The notes under the pieces are model-generated. The model was not told the origin of the DNA, searched no databases, and was given only the letters and a program-made list of their open reading frames with translations. This document shows positions 1 to 9,772 of a stretch of 64,000 nt of DNA, one piece after another. Source of the stretch: Acidobacteriota bacterium (lineage in GTDB: Bacteria; Acidobacteriota; Holophagae; Acanthopleuribacterales; Acanthopleuribacteraceae). The position numbers were made by a program, and so were the translations under genes. The stretch spans positions 310,001 through 374,000 of the forward strand of contig JAGQSC010000021.1 of assembly GCA_020439745.1 (NCBI GenBank), written 5' to 3'. Positions within the stretch are counted from its first letter, which is position 1; each line of letters opens with the position of its first letter.

Positions 1-282
1 GGACATGCCCAGCTTATCGATAAGCGTATGGACCAACTCCTTACTGACTGCATCGGCATCGGACTTCTGACGGTCGTTGACCAGGGTTACCATCAGCCAT
101 CCTTTCCCTTCTGGAAACGCAACCAGGATCTGGTTACCGGCAGGTCCGGCCCTTTCGGTGACTTCCCAGTCCATGGGGTGTTCCAGGCGCATGGTGCCGG
201 ACTGAAACGATTGCCACGCCATGTCCGGAGCATCCTCTTGCAACGGACACAGAAATACAAAAACGCTCATAAAAAACATCAT
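1..282 (-). CDS. Secreted protein, PsbP/DUF1795-like (3' end beyond window)
   Basis: The first 94 residues are visible and the gene runs off the left edge, so the C-terminus is missing. The start could be either of two adjacent ATGs (282, 279) or the ATG at 270. A short hydrophobic stretch (FFMSVFVFLCPL) at residues 3-14 looks like a signal peptide. The next part (RLEHPMDWEV, then LVAFPEGKGWLMVTLVND) resembles the small secreted PsbP/DUF1795-type fold, in which a peptide is followed by a 'P-x-x-W' strand. Function is unknown. The plus-strand open frame over the same bases is a shadow, because only the minus frame gives a signal peptide and natural composition. It resembles the gene at 3562-4020 in size class and layout. 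Confidence 0.6.
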   Translation of the reverse strand, partial: MMFFMSVFVFLCPLQEDAPDMAWQSFQSGTMRLEHPMDWEVTERAGPAGNQILVAFPEGKGWLMVTLVNDRQKSDADAVSKELVHTLIDKLGMS

Positions 283-530
283 CGCTGTATTTTAACCCCA
301 GAGCATATAGCGCAACGGGACAACATCCATGTTCATGACCCCATTCTCTCGATCGGGTTACAGCGTCGTCTTGGGCAAAAGCCCATATTACGAGACCATT
401 TCCACCCGAGGGGGCAGATGGGTCCAACTCAATCATCTTGTTCTAACATGGTCGCCGCCCACCTAACCGGGCTCGATGCATTCTCGATAGGTTTGCAACA
501 TTTGTACGACGATTGAGTATGGAGTACTTC

Positions 531-1079
531 ATGACAAGCCTTGTTTTTCCCACCGCTGCGTCGGTGTTGCTGGTATTAAGTCTGATCGTTTTGGGTCGCC
601 GGAAGCCCAAATACAGTCATTGGGTCCACACAATTAGCGAATTAGGAGAAGTGGGCGCTCCCGATGAAAAGTTGGTGTCGTGGTTTGTCTTTTTTCCCAT
701 TGGGTTATTGCTGCTGCCGATCAGCTTTCAATATCACACCCCATCTCCCCCCATTGCTGCGCTCGCGGGATGCGTTGCAATTGGTTACTTGGTTGCTGCC
801 GTGTGCCCTTGCGATCCCGGTTCACCTGTTTCGGGCTCCACAAGACAGGCTATCCACAACGTGGGTGGGGGCATCGAATATGTCGGTGGCGGATTGTGTC
901 TGATTTGGGCGGCAGAGTCGATCGGATCCCATTTCAAATGGTTGGGATTCTTGGTGCTAGGTGCAGCGATGGGACTCACCGTTTTGCCTGCTGCGTCCCC
1001 ACGCGGATTGGTTCAAAGGTTGGCAGAAGTCTGCTTGTTTGGCAGTTTGATTTTCCTGGTTACCACCTCATCGGTTTGA
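531..1079 (+). CDS. DUF998-like integral membrane protein
   Basis: This 182-residue protein has about six hydrophobic segments. It carries the pattern seen in DUF998 proteins: a first helix, then a short loop with a conserved ISELG (residues ~34-38), and later helices with small residues. The start is the ATG at 531, because a GGAG lies seven bases before it; TTG 513 and ATG 519 are in frame but lack a spaced ribosome site. DUF998 proteins are inner-membrane proteins of unknown role. The gene stands alone, about 80 bases before a small ABM-like gene on the same strand. Confidence 0.7.
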   Translation: MTSLVFPTAASVLLVLSLIVLGRRKPKYSHWVHTISELGEVGAPDEKLVSWFVFFPIGLLLLPISFQYHTPSPPIAALAGCVAIGYLVAAVCPCDPGSPVSGSTRQAIHNVGGGIEYVGGGLCLIWAAESIGSHFKWLGFLVLGAAMGLTVLPAASPRGLVQRLAEVCLFGSLIFLVTTSSV

Positions 1080-1158
1080 CGCACTCTGATGCACTTGCAG
1101 ATCCTTATGTGTCATTGCCATAGCGGATGGCATTATGATTACCTTGTGAGGTGCATTC

Positions 1159-1488
1159 ATGGGTCGCATTGTCATTGCTTGTTATCGGCCAAAACCAGAC
1201 TGTGAGGATAAGCTGCACGCCCTGATGGCCGACCATTGGCTGGTTCTACGTGATCAGGATTTGGTTACAGACCGTGCATCGATCATGATGACCGCCTCAG
1301 ATGGAACGGTCGTTGAGGTTTTTGAGTGGAAGTCCCTTGCTGCCATAGAAGCAGCGCACGGTAATCCCGTAGTGGGTGCCATGTGGGAGAATTATGCTCA
1401 AGTCTGTGATTATGTCCCCGTATCGGTTTTGCCGGAAGCCCAGCAGCTATTTTCCTCGTTTTCACCCTTGGACCCACCGGGTCATTAG
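1159..1488 (+). CDS. Small dimeric alpha-beta barrel protein (ABM-like)
   Basis: The protein has 109 residues, no signal peptide and no membrane segment. The opening strand (RIVIACYRPKPD), the helix EDKLHALMADHW and the late VVEVFEWKS strand followed by a helix match the antibiotic-biosynthesis-monooxygenase / dimeric alpha-beta barrel fold. Such proteins are usually dimers and act on quinones, heme or small aromatics, but nothing here fixes a substrate. GAGGTG sits just before the ATG and supports the start. It could be transcribed with the DUF998 gene upstream. Confidence 0.55.
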   Translation: MGRIVIACYRPKPDCEDKLHALMADHWLVLRDQDLVTDRASIMMTASDGTVVEVFEWKSLAAIEAAHGNPVVGAMWENYAQVCDYVPVSVLPEAQQLFSSFSPLDPPGH

Positions 1489-1633
1489 CAGATACATCTA
1501 ATGCCAAGGTGGGCCTGTCCTGAGTTTGATGATGTGGCCTCGGCGATAGACTCATGAATAGAATCAATCAATGGCCGGTAATGCCTCTCGTCCACGTAAG
1601 GACACTTGTGGTTTAAGAGCGTCTTGAGGCAAT

Positions 1634-3412
1634 TCAATCGACGATGTAGGGGTGGAAACAGTTGACCATCTCGGTGATTTCGAGCATGGTGCTTCCGGCA
1701 TCGGGCCAATTTGGGGTAAGTGAACTGAGTGTGGCTGCGTGGATGACACTGCCGTAGGTGCCACCCATAAACAGCCCCTCTGCACCAAACACCATCAGCT
1801 CATTTGTCGTGATGTCAGGCTCTTGGGGGTGCTGAATCCAGTCCCAACCATTGTGACTGGTGGCCCAAAACTGATCTGAAACCGCAAAATAGGTGTATGC
1901 ATCTTTCACGATATCGTGGATTCGGTTTGGCAGACCGGTGGGATCCCACATCACGCCATCGGATGACCGCCATGAACCGCCCTGGCCACATACAAAGACA
2001 TCACCTTCGATCACAGCTATGTCGAAGATAGCGCTTGAAGTGGGCGATGTCCCCGGGACAAAATTGACGCCGTCATCGCTCCAGAAGAGCTCGCCTACCT
2101 GTGTGCCCACCACGTATGAAGTGCCATATCCCGCGACGGCGTTCACGCTATTGGCCGTGAATGCATTGGCGGGCGTCCAAATGGTCCCGTCGCTGCTGGT
2201 TTGAACCATGCCATTGGCGCCGCCCATGATCCAATTTACGCCTTTTTCGATGTCTTGGATCGCGTTGCCAAAGTTAGTGGCATGCTGCATCCAGGTCGTA
2301 CCGTCTTCCGAAGTAAATAGGTGACCGCCATTGGTACCCAGCATCCAGGTGCCGTCGGCATAGTGGTTCCCGTTGAATACCCAATTAGCGGCGATGATTT
2401 CCTGAACTTCGTAATCGAACGAATTGGTTGTGTTCAAAACCTTGCCTGTGTTGGTGCCAATCAGGAACCGACTACCGTCGGTGGCCATAGAATAGATGTG
2501 GCCTTTCCAACCTGATGTCCCGTCCTCCCAATTGATGGCATCGGTGCTGCGATAACGTTGGCCGCCGTACCCGGCAACCAGATACTCGACACCATCAAAA
2601 GTAATGTCTTCGTGGTTGCGGTTGTATGCCAAGGGTACGCCAGGCCAGTCGGTAAGGTTGCTGCTGCGCACCACGCCTTGGGTTTGTGTGGGACCTACGT
2701 ACTGGGTGCCGTCCCACACCAGCTCCAAGATGCCGAGGTTGGTGGACAAACCCGGGATAGCGTTCCATCCCATACCCTCATTGACAAAAACCTTGCCGCC
2801 ATATCCGGCGACAACAATCGTGCCGTTGTTGTCACCACAGATGGTGTTGAGCGTTTGTGTGACTCCAGTGGGGATCATGGTCCAGGTCATGGCGTCGGGA
2901 CTGGACATCAAGGCACCGTTGCCGCCGCAGGCGAAATACGCTCCTTCGTAAAATCCAACGTCGTTCAACCAAAACGTAGTAGGGGTGGTGTGCAGGGTCC
3001 AATTAACCGAGTCAGGCGAGGTGGCCACATGTCCGCCGGTGCCTACAGCCACATATTGACCGCCCCCAAAAATAATGTCGTTGAAGGTCACCGCCGGCCC
3101 TGTTACTTGATACATATCCCACGACAGGCCATCGTTGGAAATCACAATTCGACTGGATTCACCTACCATGACCAGTTGATTCTGGATGACAGCCAGTTTG
3201 TGCCAATTGGAGAATCCTACTTCGTGACGTGTCCAGTTTTGAAAATCAGGGCTTGAAAAATAGGTGCCGTCGCCACTTCCTGCATAGTACGTGCCCTGAA
3301 ATTTGACCAAGCTGTGAAAAACAAGGCCTTCGGGTGTGGGGTTGCGCCAATCCAGTGGCGCACACACCTGAGCAAAAAACATAGCCGAACACACATAGGA
3401 AAAGCTGAACAT
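1634..3412 (-). CDS. Secreted BNR/Asp-box beta-propeller protein
   Basis: The 592-residue protein starts with a hydrophobic leader ending near AQVCA (residues 14-18). The rest is built of about ten units of roughly 45-50 residues, each holding a variant of S-x-D-x-x-x-W, for example SSDGTIW, SEDGTTW, SPDSVNW, SNDGLSW and SDDGVNF. These are Asp-box (BNR) turns, so the fold is a beta-propeller of the sialidase/Ycf48 class. No catalytic residues of a sialidase are evident, so a binding or structural role outside the cell is more likely. The ribosome site before the ATG is poor. An overlapping frame from 3443 also encodes a leader-like peptide, but the propeller frame is continuous from 3412, so no frameshift is needed. 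Confidence 0.7.
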   Translation of the reverse strand: MFSFSYVCSAMFFAQVCAPLDWRNPTPEGLVFHSLVKFQGTYYAGSGDGTYFSSPDFQNWTRHEVGFSNWHKLAVIQNQLVMVGESSRIVISNDGLSWDMYQVTGPAVTFNDIIFGGGQYVAVGTGGHVATSPDSVNWTLHTTPTTFWLNDVGFYEGAYFACGGNGALMSSPDAMTWTMIPTGVTQTLNTICGDNNGTIVVAGYGGKVFVNEGMGWNAIPGLSTNLGILELVWDGTQYVGPTQTQGVVRSSNLTDWPGVPLAYNRNHEDITFDGVEYLVAGYGGQRYRSTDAINWEDGTSGWKGHIYSMATDGSRFLIGTNTGKVLNTTNSFDYEVQEIIAANWVFNGNHYADGTWMLGTNGGHLFTSEDGTTWMQHATNFGNAIQDIEKGVNWIMGGANGMVQTSSDGTIWTPANAFTANSVNAVAGYGTSYVVGTQVGELFWSDDGVNFVPGTSPTSSAIFDIAVIEGDVFVCGQGGSWRSSDGVMWDPTGLPNRIHDIVKDAYTYFAVSDQFWATSHNGWDWIQHPQEPDITTNELMVFGAEGLFMGGTYGSVIHAATLSSLTPNWPDAGSTMLEITEMVNCFHPYIVD

Positions 3413-3561
3413 GACGGGACCCCCGGAGGATTTTTCGATTCATAAAGGTAAAAGGGTCTTAGGTGTCCAAAGCGAACAGAGTTTTTTTACATCGCCGGAT
3501 TAAGGCATACTCGCGGTTTGTACATGAACCTCCTCCGAATGCCTGTTGCGGGTCGGCTGGG

Positions 3562-4020
3562 TCAGTGTGCGAGTTGGAGGCTATCCACGCAGCGAATCAA
3601 GTGGGACGCCGAGTTGGGCCATTGGTGTTGCAAGGCGGTCGCGGTGGCTAGGTACACCTTGTTGCGTCGTTTCACTGCGACTGCATAGAAGTGCATGGGT
3701 TTCCCGCTATTGAGCGAGCCGCTGTATTCAAAGGTGGCGCGGTTTCCACGTACTTCTTCGCGTATCACCGCAAGACCCATTTGGGCCACCTGATTGCGGC
3801 TCACTTCCATATAGGCCTCTATTGAATCTTCAAATACCTGCACTTGCACGTTCACGTTGGGCGCAAATCCATCCGTGGCTGGCAGGAACATCATCAAACT
3901 TTGGAAGCTCTCTTCTGCCGCCACGTCCAACGACTCTATGGTGTAGCCTGCATTTGGGAACTGAATCCGAGCACCTCCGTCCCACCAGGGTAGACACATC
4001 AATGCGAGACCTAGAAACAT
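3562..4020 (-). CDS. Small secreted PsbP/DUF1795-like protein
   Basis: This is a 152-residue exported protein. AGGAGGTG lies four bases before the ATG at 4020, which decides the start over the in-frame ATG at 4038. The leader MFLGLALMCLPWW is short and hydrophobic. The mature part shows the order expected of PsbP/DUF1795-like domains: an N-terminal strand, NVNVQVQVFEDSIEAYMEVSRNQ as strand plus helix, a central strand pair, and a final helix before the C-terminus. No function is assigned to this family in general. The gene is followed downstream on the same strand by the BNR propeller gene, 149 bases away. Confidence 0.55.
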   Translation of the reverse strand: MFLGLALMCLPWWDGGARIQFPNAGYTIESLDVAAEESFQSLMMFLPATDGFAPNVNVQVQVFEDSIEAYMEVSRNQVAQMGLAVIREEVRGNRATFEYSGSLNSGKPMHFYAVAVKRRNKVYLATATALQHQWPNSASHLIRCVDSLQLAH

Positions 4021-4097
4021 GGAACACCTCCTAGCCATCAGTATGGCATGCCTATTTGAGTGGCGCCAGGATCCTCGGAAAGCGTTAATATGGATCG

Positions 4098-5282
4098 ATG
4101 AAGAAAAGACGTTTGCTCCTGTATCTGGTGGGTTTCTTGGTGGTCCAACAGACCTGTGTGTATGTGCGTACCGAGGTCATTGGTCATAAAGACGTGCCGG
4201 AAGTACCTGCCGCATTCAAAGTCAAACAAATGCGTGAAGACGATTTGGCCTATCGCCATTTGATGGACGTCGGACAGAAGGTCATGCAGAAGCACAGAGG
4301 GCCTTGGTCCGAATGGCCGGCTGAATCGCTGGCCGAGTACCGAGCCGTTAATGGGCCGATCTTTGATGCCGTAGATTGGGAACTGCTGACACCTCAAATG
4401 CCCAACACGGGTGCGTCGCGAATACCTATCATCACAACCATGGAAGACCAACTGCCCTCGGCCCGTCCACTTTTTGATGTGTTTTATGTGGGTCTGGTGG
4501 AGGCTTGGATCGAAGGTCCCAGTCCACGGACCGCGCTATGCTTAGAGCGGTCGGTTCAAGTCAGTGGTCTCTTTTGGGAAAACGCAACGTCGTTGAATTA
4601 CATCATGGGGACCAGAGCCGATGTGGATATGGCTTCTGTAATTCTGGAGCAACCACCCAATACCTACTGGATTCGGGCCGCCCGACATTTGAGCGAGCGA
4701 CCTCTGGAACGGGCGTTTGGTCAAGCGGCTTATTCCGAAATACCGTTAGCTTTTGATATGTACGACAAGCTCTATGACCAGCCAGACGGATACGTGACGC
4801 GATGGGTGAATCGAGTGTTTGGCGTTTATAACCGGCACCTTACGAAACGCGAGGCTTTTGATCGTTTTGAGCATATGGCAGCAGCGATAGAGAAGCCTCT
4901 GGATGCCTATCAATCGGTGTCCACACGTAAGCTATCCCTCTACGAGACCAATTATCTAGGCAATTCCATTTTGCGATTGACGAGTCCGGTTTATGAGCCC
5001 TTGATGCATAAGCATGGCTTGGCTTGCATCCTACGCGATGCGATGCGGATTTGGATTTCGCTAGCAGAAGCTGAACAACCTTGGAATCGTGAATCTGTCT
5101 CGCAGCTTGTGCAGCAAGACGGGTTAACTAACCCCTTCAATGGTCAACGCTACACAGTGGATGAGCGGGGCAGGCTGAATGTGTTGCCACCCGAAGACAC
5201 TCGCTGGGACGGGCTTATCGGCAAGAATAGTCTCTTCCCCAGCTCGCGGTTGGTTCCTCATGACGTAGGGTCTGATCGTTAA
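4098..5282 (+). CDS. Unrecognised protein with N-terminal membrane anchor
   Basis: I do not recognise this 394-residue protein. MKKRRLLLYLVGFLVVQQTCVY is a basic start plus one hydrophobic helix, so it is either a signal peptide or an uncleaved anchor. The rest is soluble, rich in helices and aromatic residues, with no repeat and no clear catalytic motif. It is transcribed divergently from the small PsbP-like gene at 3562-4020, with 77 bases between the two starts. Confidence 0.6.
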   Translation: MKKRRLLLYLVGFLVVQQTCVYVRTEVIGHKDVPEVPAAFKVKQMREDDLAYRHLMDVGQKVMQKHRGPWSEWPAESLAEYRAVNGPIFDAVDWELLTPQMPNTGASRIPIITTMEDQLPSARPLFDVFYVGLVEAWIEGPSPRTALCLERSVQVSGLFWENATSLNYIMGTRADVDMASVILEQPPNTYWIRAARHLSERPLERAFGQAAYSEIPLAFDMYDKLYDQPDGYVTRWVNRVFGVYNRHLTKREAFDRFEHMAAAIEKPLDAYQSVSTRKLSLYETNYLGNSILRLTSPVYEPLMHKHGLACILRDAMRIWISLAEAEQPWNRESVSQLVQQDGLTNPFNGQRYTVDERGRLNVLPPEDTRWDGLIGKNSLFPSSRLVPHDVGSDR

Positions 5283-5402
5283 CAACATTTGTTGATGATT
5301 CCCAAAACTTTTGCTTTTTGAGAGCCTTGCGTGTTCCGGAGCCACCTGGCATGTATACTGAAAGCCGCATTCATGGGTGAGTCATGAGTTTGAGGGGGTG
5401 AT

Positions 5403-6011
5403 ATGGTCCAGGCAGTTCTGTCATCGATCGTGAATTTGGTCATTCTGGTTGCCATACCGGGCGGTATCTATGCATGGGTCCAGTGGTTCCGTCATAAAAG
5501 GTCTCTTGCGGACATGTGCCAGCGTTTGGGTTTGGAGCTGGGCGATCGGCGGTACTTATTGGGCTGTGCCGGATTATCCATACTGATCGTCCTGGTTCTG
5601 GTGCTTGCACCCATTCCGCTTGAACCACTGACCCGCAAAGGGTCTGCCATGGCTCAATTTGCGGGACTCGGGTTTAGTGGCCAAACGCTGTTCCGAGCGA
5701 TGCTTTATGGCATGGTTCAAACCGGATTCTGCGAGGAGTTTTTCTTTCGCGGCATGATCGCCGGCAGTTTGGGACGAAAGCTCTCGGTGCTGTGGGCGAA
5801 TGTTTGGCAAGCAGTCATCTTTCTTTTACCGCATTTGTTGATCCTATTCTTTGCGCCGGAGGCCTGGGGCTTGCTCGTATTGGTGCTGGTTGTCGGACTG
5901 TTCAAAGGGTGGGTGCGCATTAAGGCCCAGTCCATTTGGGGACCCTGGATGGTGCATGCGGCCGGAAACGTCACCATATGTGTGGTTGTTGCTATGCGCA
6001 CGATGGCTTGA
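5403..6011 (+). CDS. CPBP-family intramembrane metalloprotease
   Basis: The protein has 202 residues and about six membrane segments. Motif 1 of the CPBP (Abi/CAAX protease) family is present as CEEFFFRG near residues 109-116, giving the paired glutamates and the arginine. Motif 2 (a histidine in a helix, here PHLLILFF) and motif 3 (HAAGN near the C-terminus) follow, which complete the predicted metal site. Bacterial members are linked to bacteriocin immunity, protein processing or signalling; which applies here is unknown. A purine-rich GAGGGGGTGAT precedes the ATG. It stands 96 bases upstream of frmA on the same strand. Confidence 0.8.
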   Translation: MVQAVLSSIVNLVILVAIPGGIYAWVQWFRHKRSLADMCQRLGLELGDRRYLLGCAGLSILIVLVLVLAPIPLEPLTRKGSAMAQFAGLGFSGQTLFRAMLYGMVQTGFCEEFFFRGMIAGSLGRKLSVLWANVWQAVIFLLPHLLILFFAPEAWGLLVLVLVVGLFKGWVRIKAQSIWGPWMVHAAGNVTICVVVAMRTMA

Positions 6012-7220
<1,209 letters not shown>

Positions 7221-7222
7221 GC

Positions 7223-8047
7223 ATGAAAAGGCGTTCCACATACCGCGTATGCAATGGAGAATTGAGTTTCTGGTCTCATGAATCAGAAACTTGCGGGTTA
7301 CCGATGAACTTTTCGGTATTTATGCCCCCAGCCAGAGGGCCGGTGTTGTATTGGTTGTCCGGTCTTACCTGTACCGACGAGAATTTCATGGTGAAGGCCG
7401 CCCCATTCCGAAAAGCTGCCGAGTTGGGGCTGGCCCTTGTCGCCTGTGATACCAGTCCTCGAGATACAGGTATCCAAGGCGAAGATCGAGAATGGGACCT
7501 GGGTAGTGGGGCGGGTTTTTACGTGGACGCCACACAGCAACCTTGGGCTCCTTTTTATCAGATGTACAGCTATGTCGTGGATGAGTTACCGAAAGTGGTT
7601 GAGTCAAACTTCGACGTGGTAAAGGGCGTGCGTGGCATAAGTGGCCATTCCATGGGTGGACATGGCGCATTGGTCATCGGGTTACGTAATCCAAACTTGT
7701 ATCGCAGCCTATCGGCGTTTTCTCCCATATCAGCGCCCTCCAAATGCCCGTGGGGCGAAAAGGCATTTGGTGCTTATTTGGGCGATGACCGTAGCAATTG
7801 GCGTGCATACGACGCTCATTGTTTGATTGGGGAAAGCGATTGGGATCGCCCGATCCTTGTGGATCAAGGCCTGAACGATACGTTCTTGCATGAGCAATTG
7901 ATGCCCGAGCAATTGGTCAGCGCGGCAGAAAGGGCAGGCAAGAACCTAGACCTCCGTTATCACGAAGGCTATGGTCATTCGTATTACTTTGTACAGACAT
8001 TCATTGAAGAGCATCTGGCCTTTCATGCCGGATTCTTGATCCGTTGA
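7223..8047 (+). CDS. frmB: S-formylglutathione hydrolase
   Basis: An esterase-D-type alpha/beta hydrolase of 274 residues that releases formate and glutathione from S-formylglutathione. The nucleophile elbow GHSMGG places the serine at residue 143. The acid is in VDQGLNDTF and the histidine in GYGHSYYF near the C-terminus. The family signature LSGLTCTDENF is near residue 46. The ATG at 7223 lies two bases after the frmA stop, so the two genes form a tightly coupled formaldehyde-detoxification pair. Confidence 0.95.
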   Translation: MKRRSTYRVCNGELSFWSHESETCGLPMNFSVFMPPARGPVLYWLSGLTCTDENFMVKAAPFRKAAELGLALVACDTSPRDTGIQGEDREWDLGSGAGFYVDATQQPWAPFYQMYSYVVDELPKVVESNFDVVKGVRGISGHSMGGHGALVIGLRNPNLYRSLSAFSPISAPSKCPWGEKAFGAYLGDDRSNWRAYDAHCLIGESDWDRPILVDQGLNDTFLHEQLMPEQLVSAAERAGKNLDLRYHEGYGHSYYFVQTFIEEHLAFHAGFLIR

Positions 8048-8087
8048 TCCTGGTGGATGGCATTGCGATTCAAACTGGCAGTCTGAC

Positions 8088-8822
8088 TCAAATCGGTGGG
8101 TCCACGTTTGATTCGGGTTTGAGATCAGAGACAGCTCGATGAAGGGTGTCACCGATGGTTTGTACTGTGGTGCGACCTTTTGGGAGATGGCCAAACCTGA
8201 GGGGTTCACCGATGATTAGATGCACAGGTTTGGGCCTTGGAATCCAAGCACCCTTGGGATAGGCGTCGTGAGCCCCTATCAGTCGACAAGGAACCACGGG
8301 CACATCTGTTCCTTCAATCAGGCGGCCAATACCGCTACGAAACCTCCCCAAGGTGCCATCCGGAGAACGCGTCCCCTCGGGGAACAGAATCAGCACGTTG
8401 CCCGGTGTACTTAGTAATTCGCGACAGACAGCCAGGCTTTGTGCTCCTTTTGCTTCGCGATTGAAGGGAAGACCGTTAATGACAATCGACGTGAATATAC
8501 CGCGGGGCAAGTTGGAGAAGAAGTAGTCTTCCGCTGCCGCAGGGAAGGTTCTGTGCAGGCGCCGCAGTGGCATGGCTGCAAGCAGACAGGGTGCGTCAAG
8601 ATGACTCTGGTGGTTGGCCACCATCACAAACGAGGATTCAGGCAATTTACCTAATCTGGTGATGCGAAAACGATGATAGGTACGCAACCAGCCGCGAATC
8701 AGCATTGCTGCCGCTGACCTTAGAGCATAGACCCACATATGCGGTTCCCGTGGGAACCCCTTCAATCGGGTAGCGAAATCGTGGTTCAGATCTTGGGCTG
8801 GTTCGTAGGTCCAATCCTCCAT
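8088..8822 (-). CDS. plsC: 1-acyl-sn-glycerol-3-phosphate acyltransferase (PlsC-like)
   Basis: Acyltransferase of 244 residues that probably makes phosphatidic acid from lysophosphatidic acid at the inner membrane. The catalytic HX4D box is NHQSHLD, with H71 and D76, and the substrate motif FPEGTRS is at 148-154. A hydrophobic segment lies near residues 28-45. The start is the ATG at 8822, which overlaps the cdsA stop as TAATG, a classic translational coupling; the TTG at 8843 is less likely. It is the last gene of the long minus-strand purine/lipid unit. Its place after a CDP-diacylglycerol synthase suggests one route from lysophosphatidate to a head-grouped lipid, although substrate details are inferred. 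Confidence 0.88.
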   Translation of the reverse strand: MEDWTYEPAQDLNHDFATRLKGFPREPHMWVYALRSAAAMLIRGWLRTYHRFRITRLGKLPESSFVMVANHQSHLDAPCLLAAMPLRRLHRTFPAAAEDYFFSNLPRGIFTSIVINGLPFNREAKGAQSLAVCRELLSTPGNVLILFPEGTRSPDGTLGRFRSGIGRLIEGTDVPVVPCRLIGAHDAYPKGAWIPRPKPVHLIIGEPLRFGHLPKGRTTVQTIGDTLHRAVSDLKPESNVDPPI

Positions 8823-9772
8823 TAGTGGATTCCTTGGAACCAACGAACCATGTGAAAAAATAGGGGAGCCACATAGATGAGACTGTCCACCCGATCCAAA
8901 ATACCGCCGTGTCCCGGGATCACGGCGCCCATGTCTTTGATGCCCAAATCGCGTTTGATAAAGCTAATCGTCAGATCGCCCAACTGGCCACCAATCCCGA
9001 CGATCAAGCCCGTTAGCACTAACTCATGCCAGTTGAAGTGGGGGAACGAAGCGTGCAACAGCCAGGGCAACGTGAGTGAGACACAGAGTGCTCCCAACGA
9101 GCCACCCCAGGTTTTGTTGGGACTCACATGAGGACGGAGCTTCGGGCCGCCAACAGTTTTGCCAAAAATGAATGCAGAAACGTCGTTCAATTCGACAGCT
9201 ACCAGCAGAAAGAGTAAGTACCCATACATGTGGTGGGAATTGGTCAGGAATCCCAGATGCAAGAACATCCAACCAAAATAGACAAAGCCAACAATCGCCA
9301 ATGAGACCCTTTGGAGTTGGCCTTTGTAGGCGTCCCGAAAAACGGGAATGGCCAGCAACGCGGCGATGACATAGACAGGTGTAGCCATGAACAAACCGTA
9401 CCAACCTAAATCGCCCGTGCGCGGGTCTTTGATAGCGGTCAGTATCGCCAGGGCAGTGATACCCAAATAAACCGTTCCGGTGACCACCCAGTCCTTATAC
9501 ACACCGGTAGCTCGGGCAAATTCCTTGAAGCCCACGATGGCAATCAAAGCGAGACCCACAATGGTGGCAGTTCGCCCGAGCCAAAGCGCGGCAAAGGCAA
9601 TGGGTACCATAATTAACCAACCGCGATAAGTGCGCCAAACTCCTGAGAGGTCCTTTTTTGTGAGCAACGCGACAGCCCATATCAAAAGGGCCGCGCTCAC
9701 CAGCAGAATAACCGCGCCCAGAGTATAGGCGCGCAGGATGGGGTCGGCCGATTGCCAAAGGGACTGCATCAT
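8822..9772 (-). CDS. cdsA: Phosphatidate cytidylyltransferase (CdsA-like)
   Basis: The enzyme makes CDP-diacylglycerol from CTP and phosphatidate. It has 316 residues and eight or so membrane helices. The C-terminal signature is complete: SFIKRDLGIKDMG followed by PGHGGILDRVDS. The start ATG at 9772 overlaps the preceding stop as ATGA, so an upstream in-frame start at 9889 inside the neighbour is unlikely. The pairing of a CdsA-like gene with a CDP-alcohol phosphatidyltransferase resembles E. coli ynbA-ynbB. This may therefore be an accessory rather than the housekeeping CdsA. Confidence 0.88.
   Translation of the reverse strand: MMQSLWQSADPILRAYTLGAVILLVSAALLIWAVALLTKKDLSGVWRTYRGWLIMVPIAFAALWLGRTATIVGLALIAIVGFKEFARATGVYKDWVVTGTVYLGITALAILTAIKDPRTGDLGWYGLFMATPVYVIAALLAIPVFRDAYKGQLQRVSLAIVGFVYFGWMFLHLGFLTNSHHMYGYLLFLLVAVELNDVSAFIFGKTVGGPKLRPHVSPNKTWGGSLGALCVSLTLPWLLHASFPHFNWHELVLTGLIVGIGGQLGDLTISFIKRDLGIKDMGAVIPGHGGILDRVDSLIYVAPLFFHMVRWFQGIH

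Noticed and set aside
28-516. Plus-strand open frame of 162 codons at the left edge
   Set aside because: The minus frame 1-282 has a signal peptide and a family-like strand pattern and fits its neighbours; the plus frame has neither and is a shadow.
2558-3256. Plus-strand open frame of 232 codons
   Set aside because: It lies wholly opposite the repeat-rich propeller gene; its length comes from biased codon use on the other strand.
3246-3443. Alternative leader frame upstream of the propeller gene
   Set aside because: It looks like a signal peptide but stops after 65 codons and would need a frameshift to reach the propeller. The in-frame ATG at 3412 already gives a leader.
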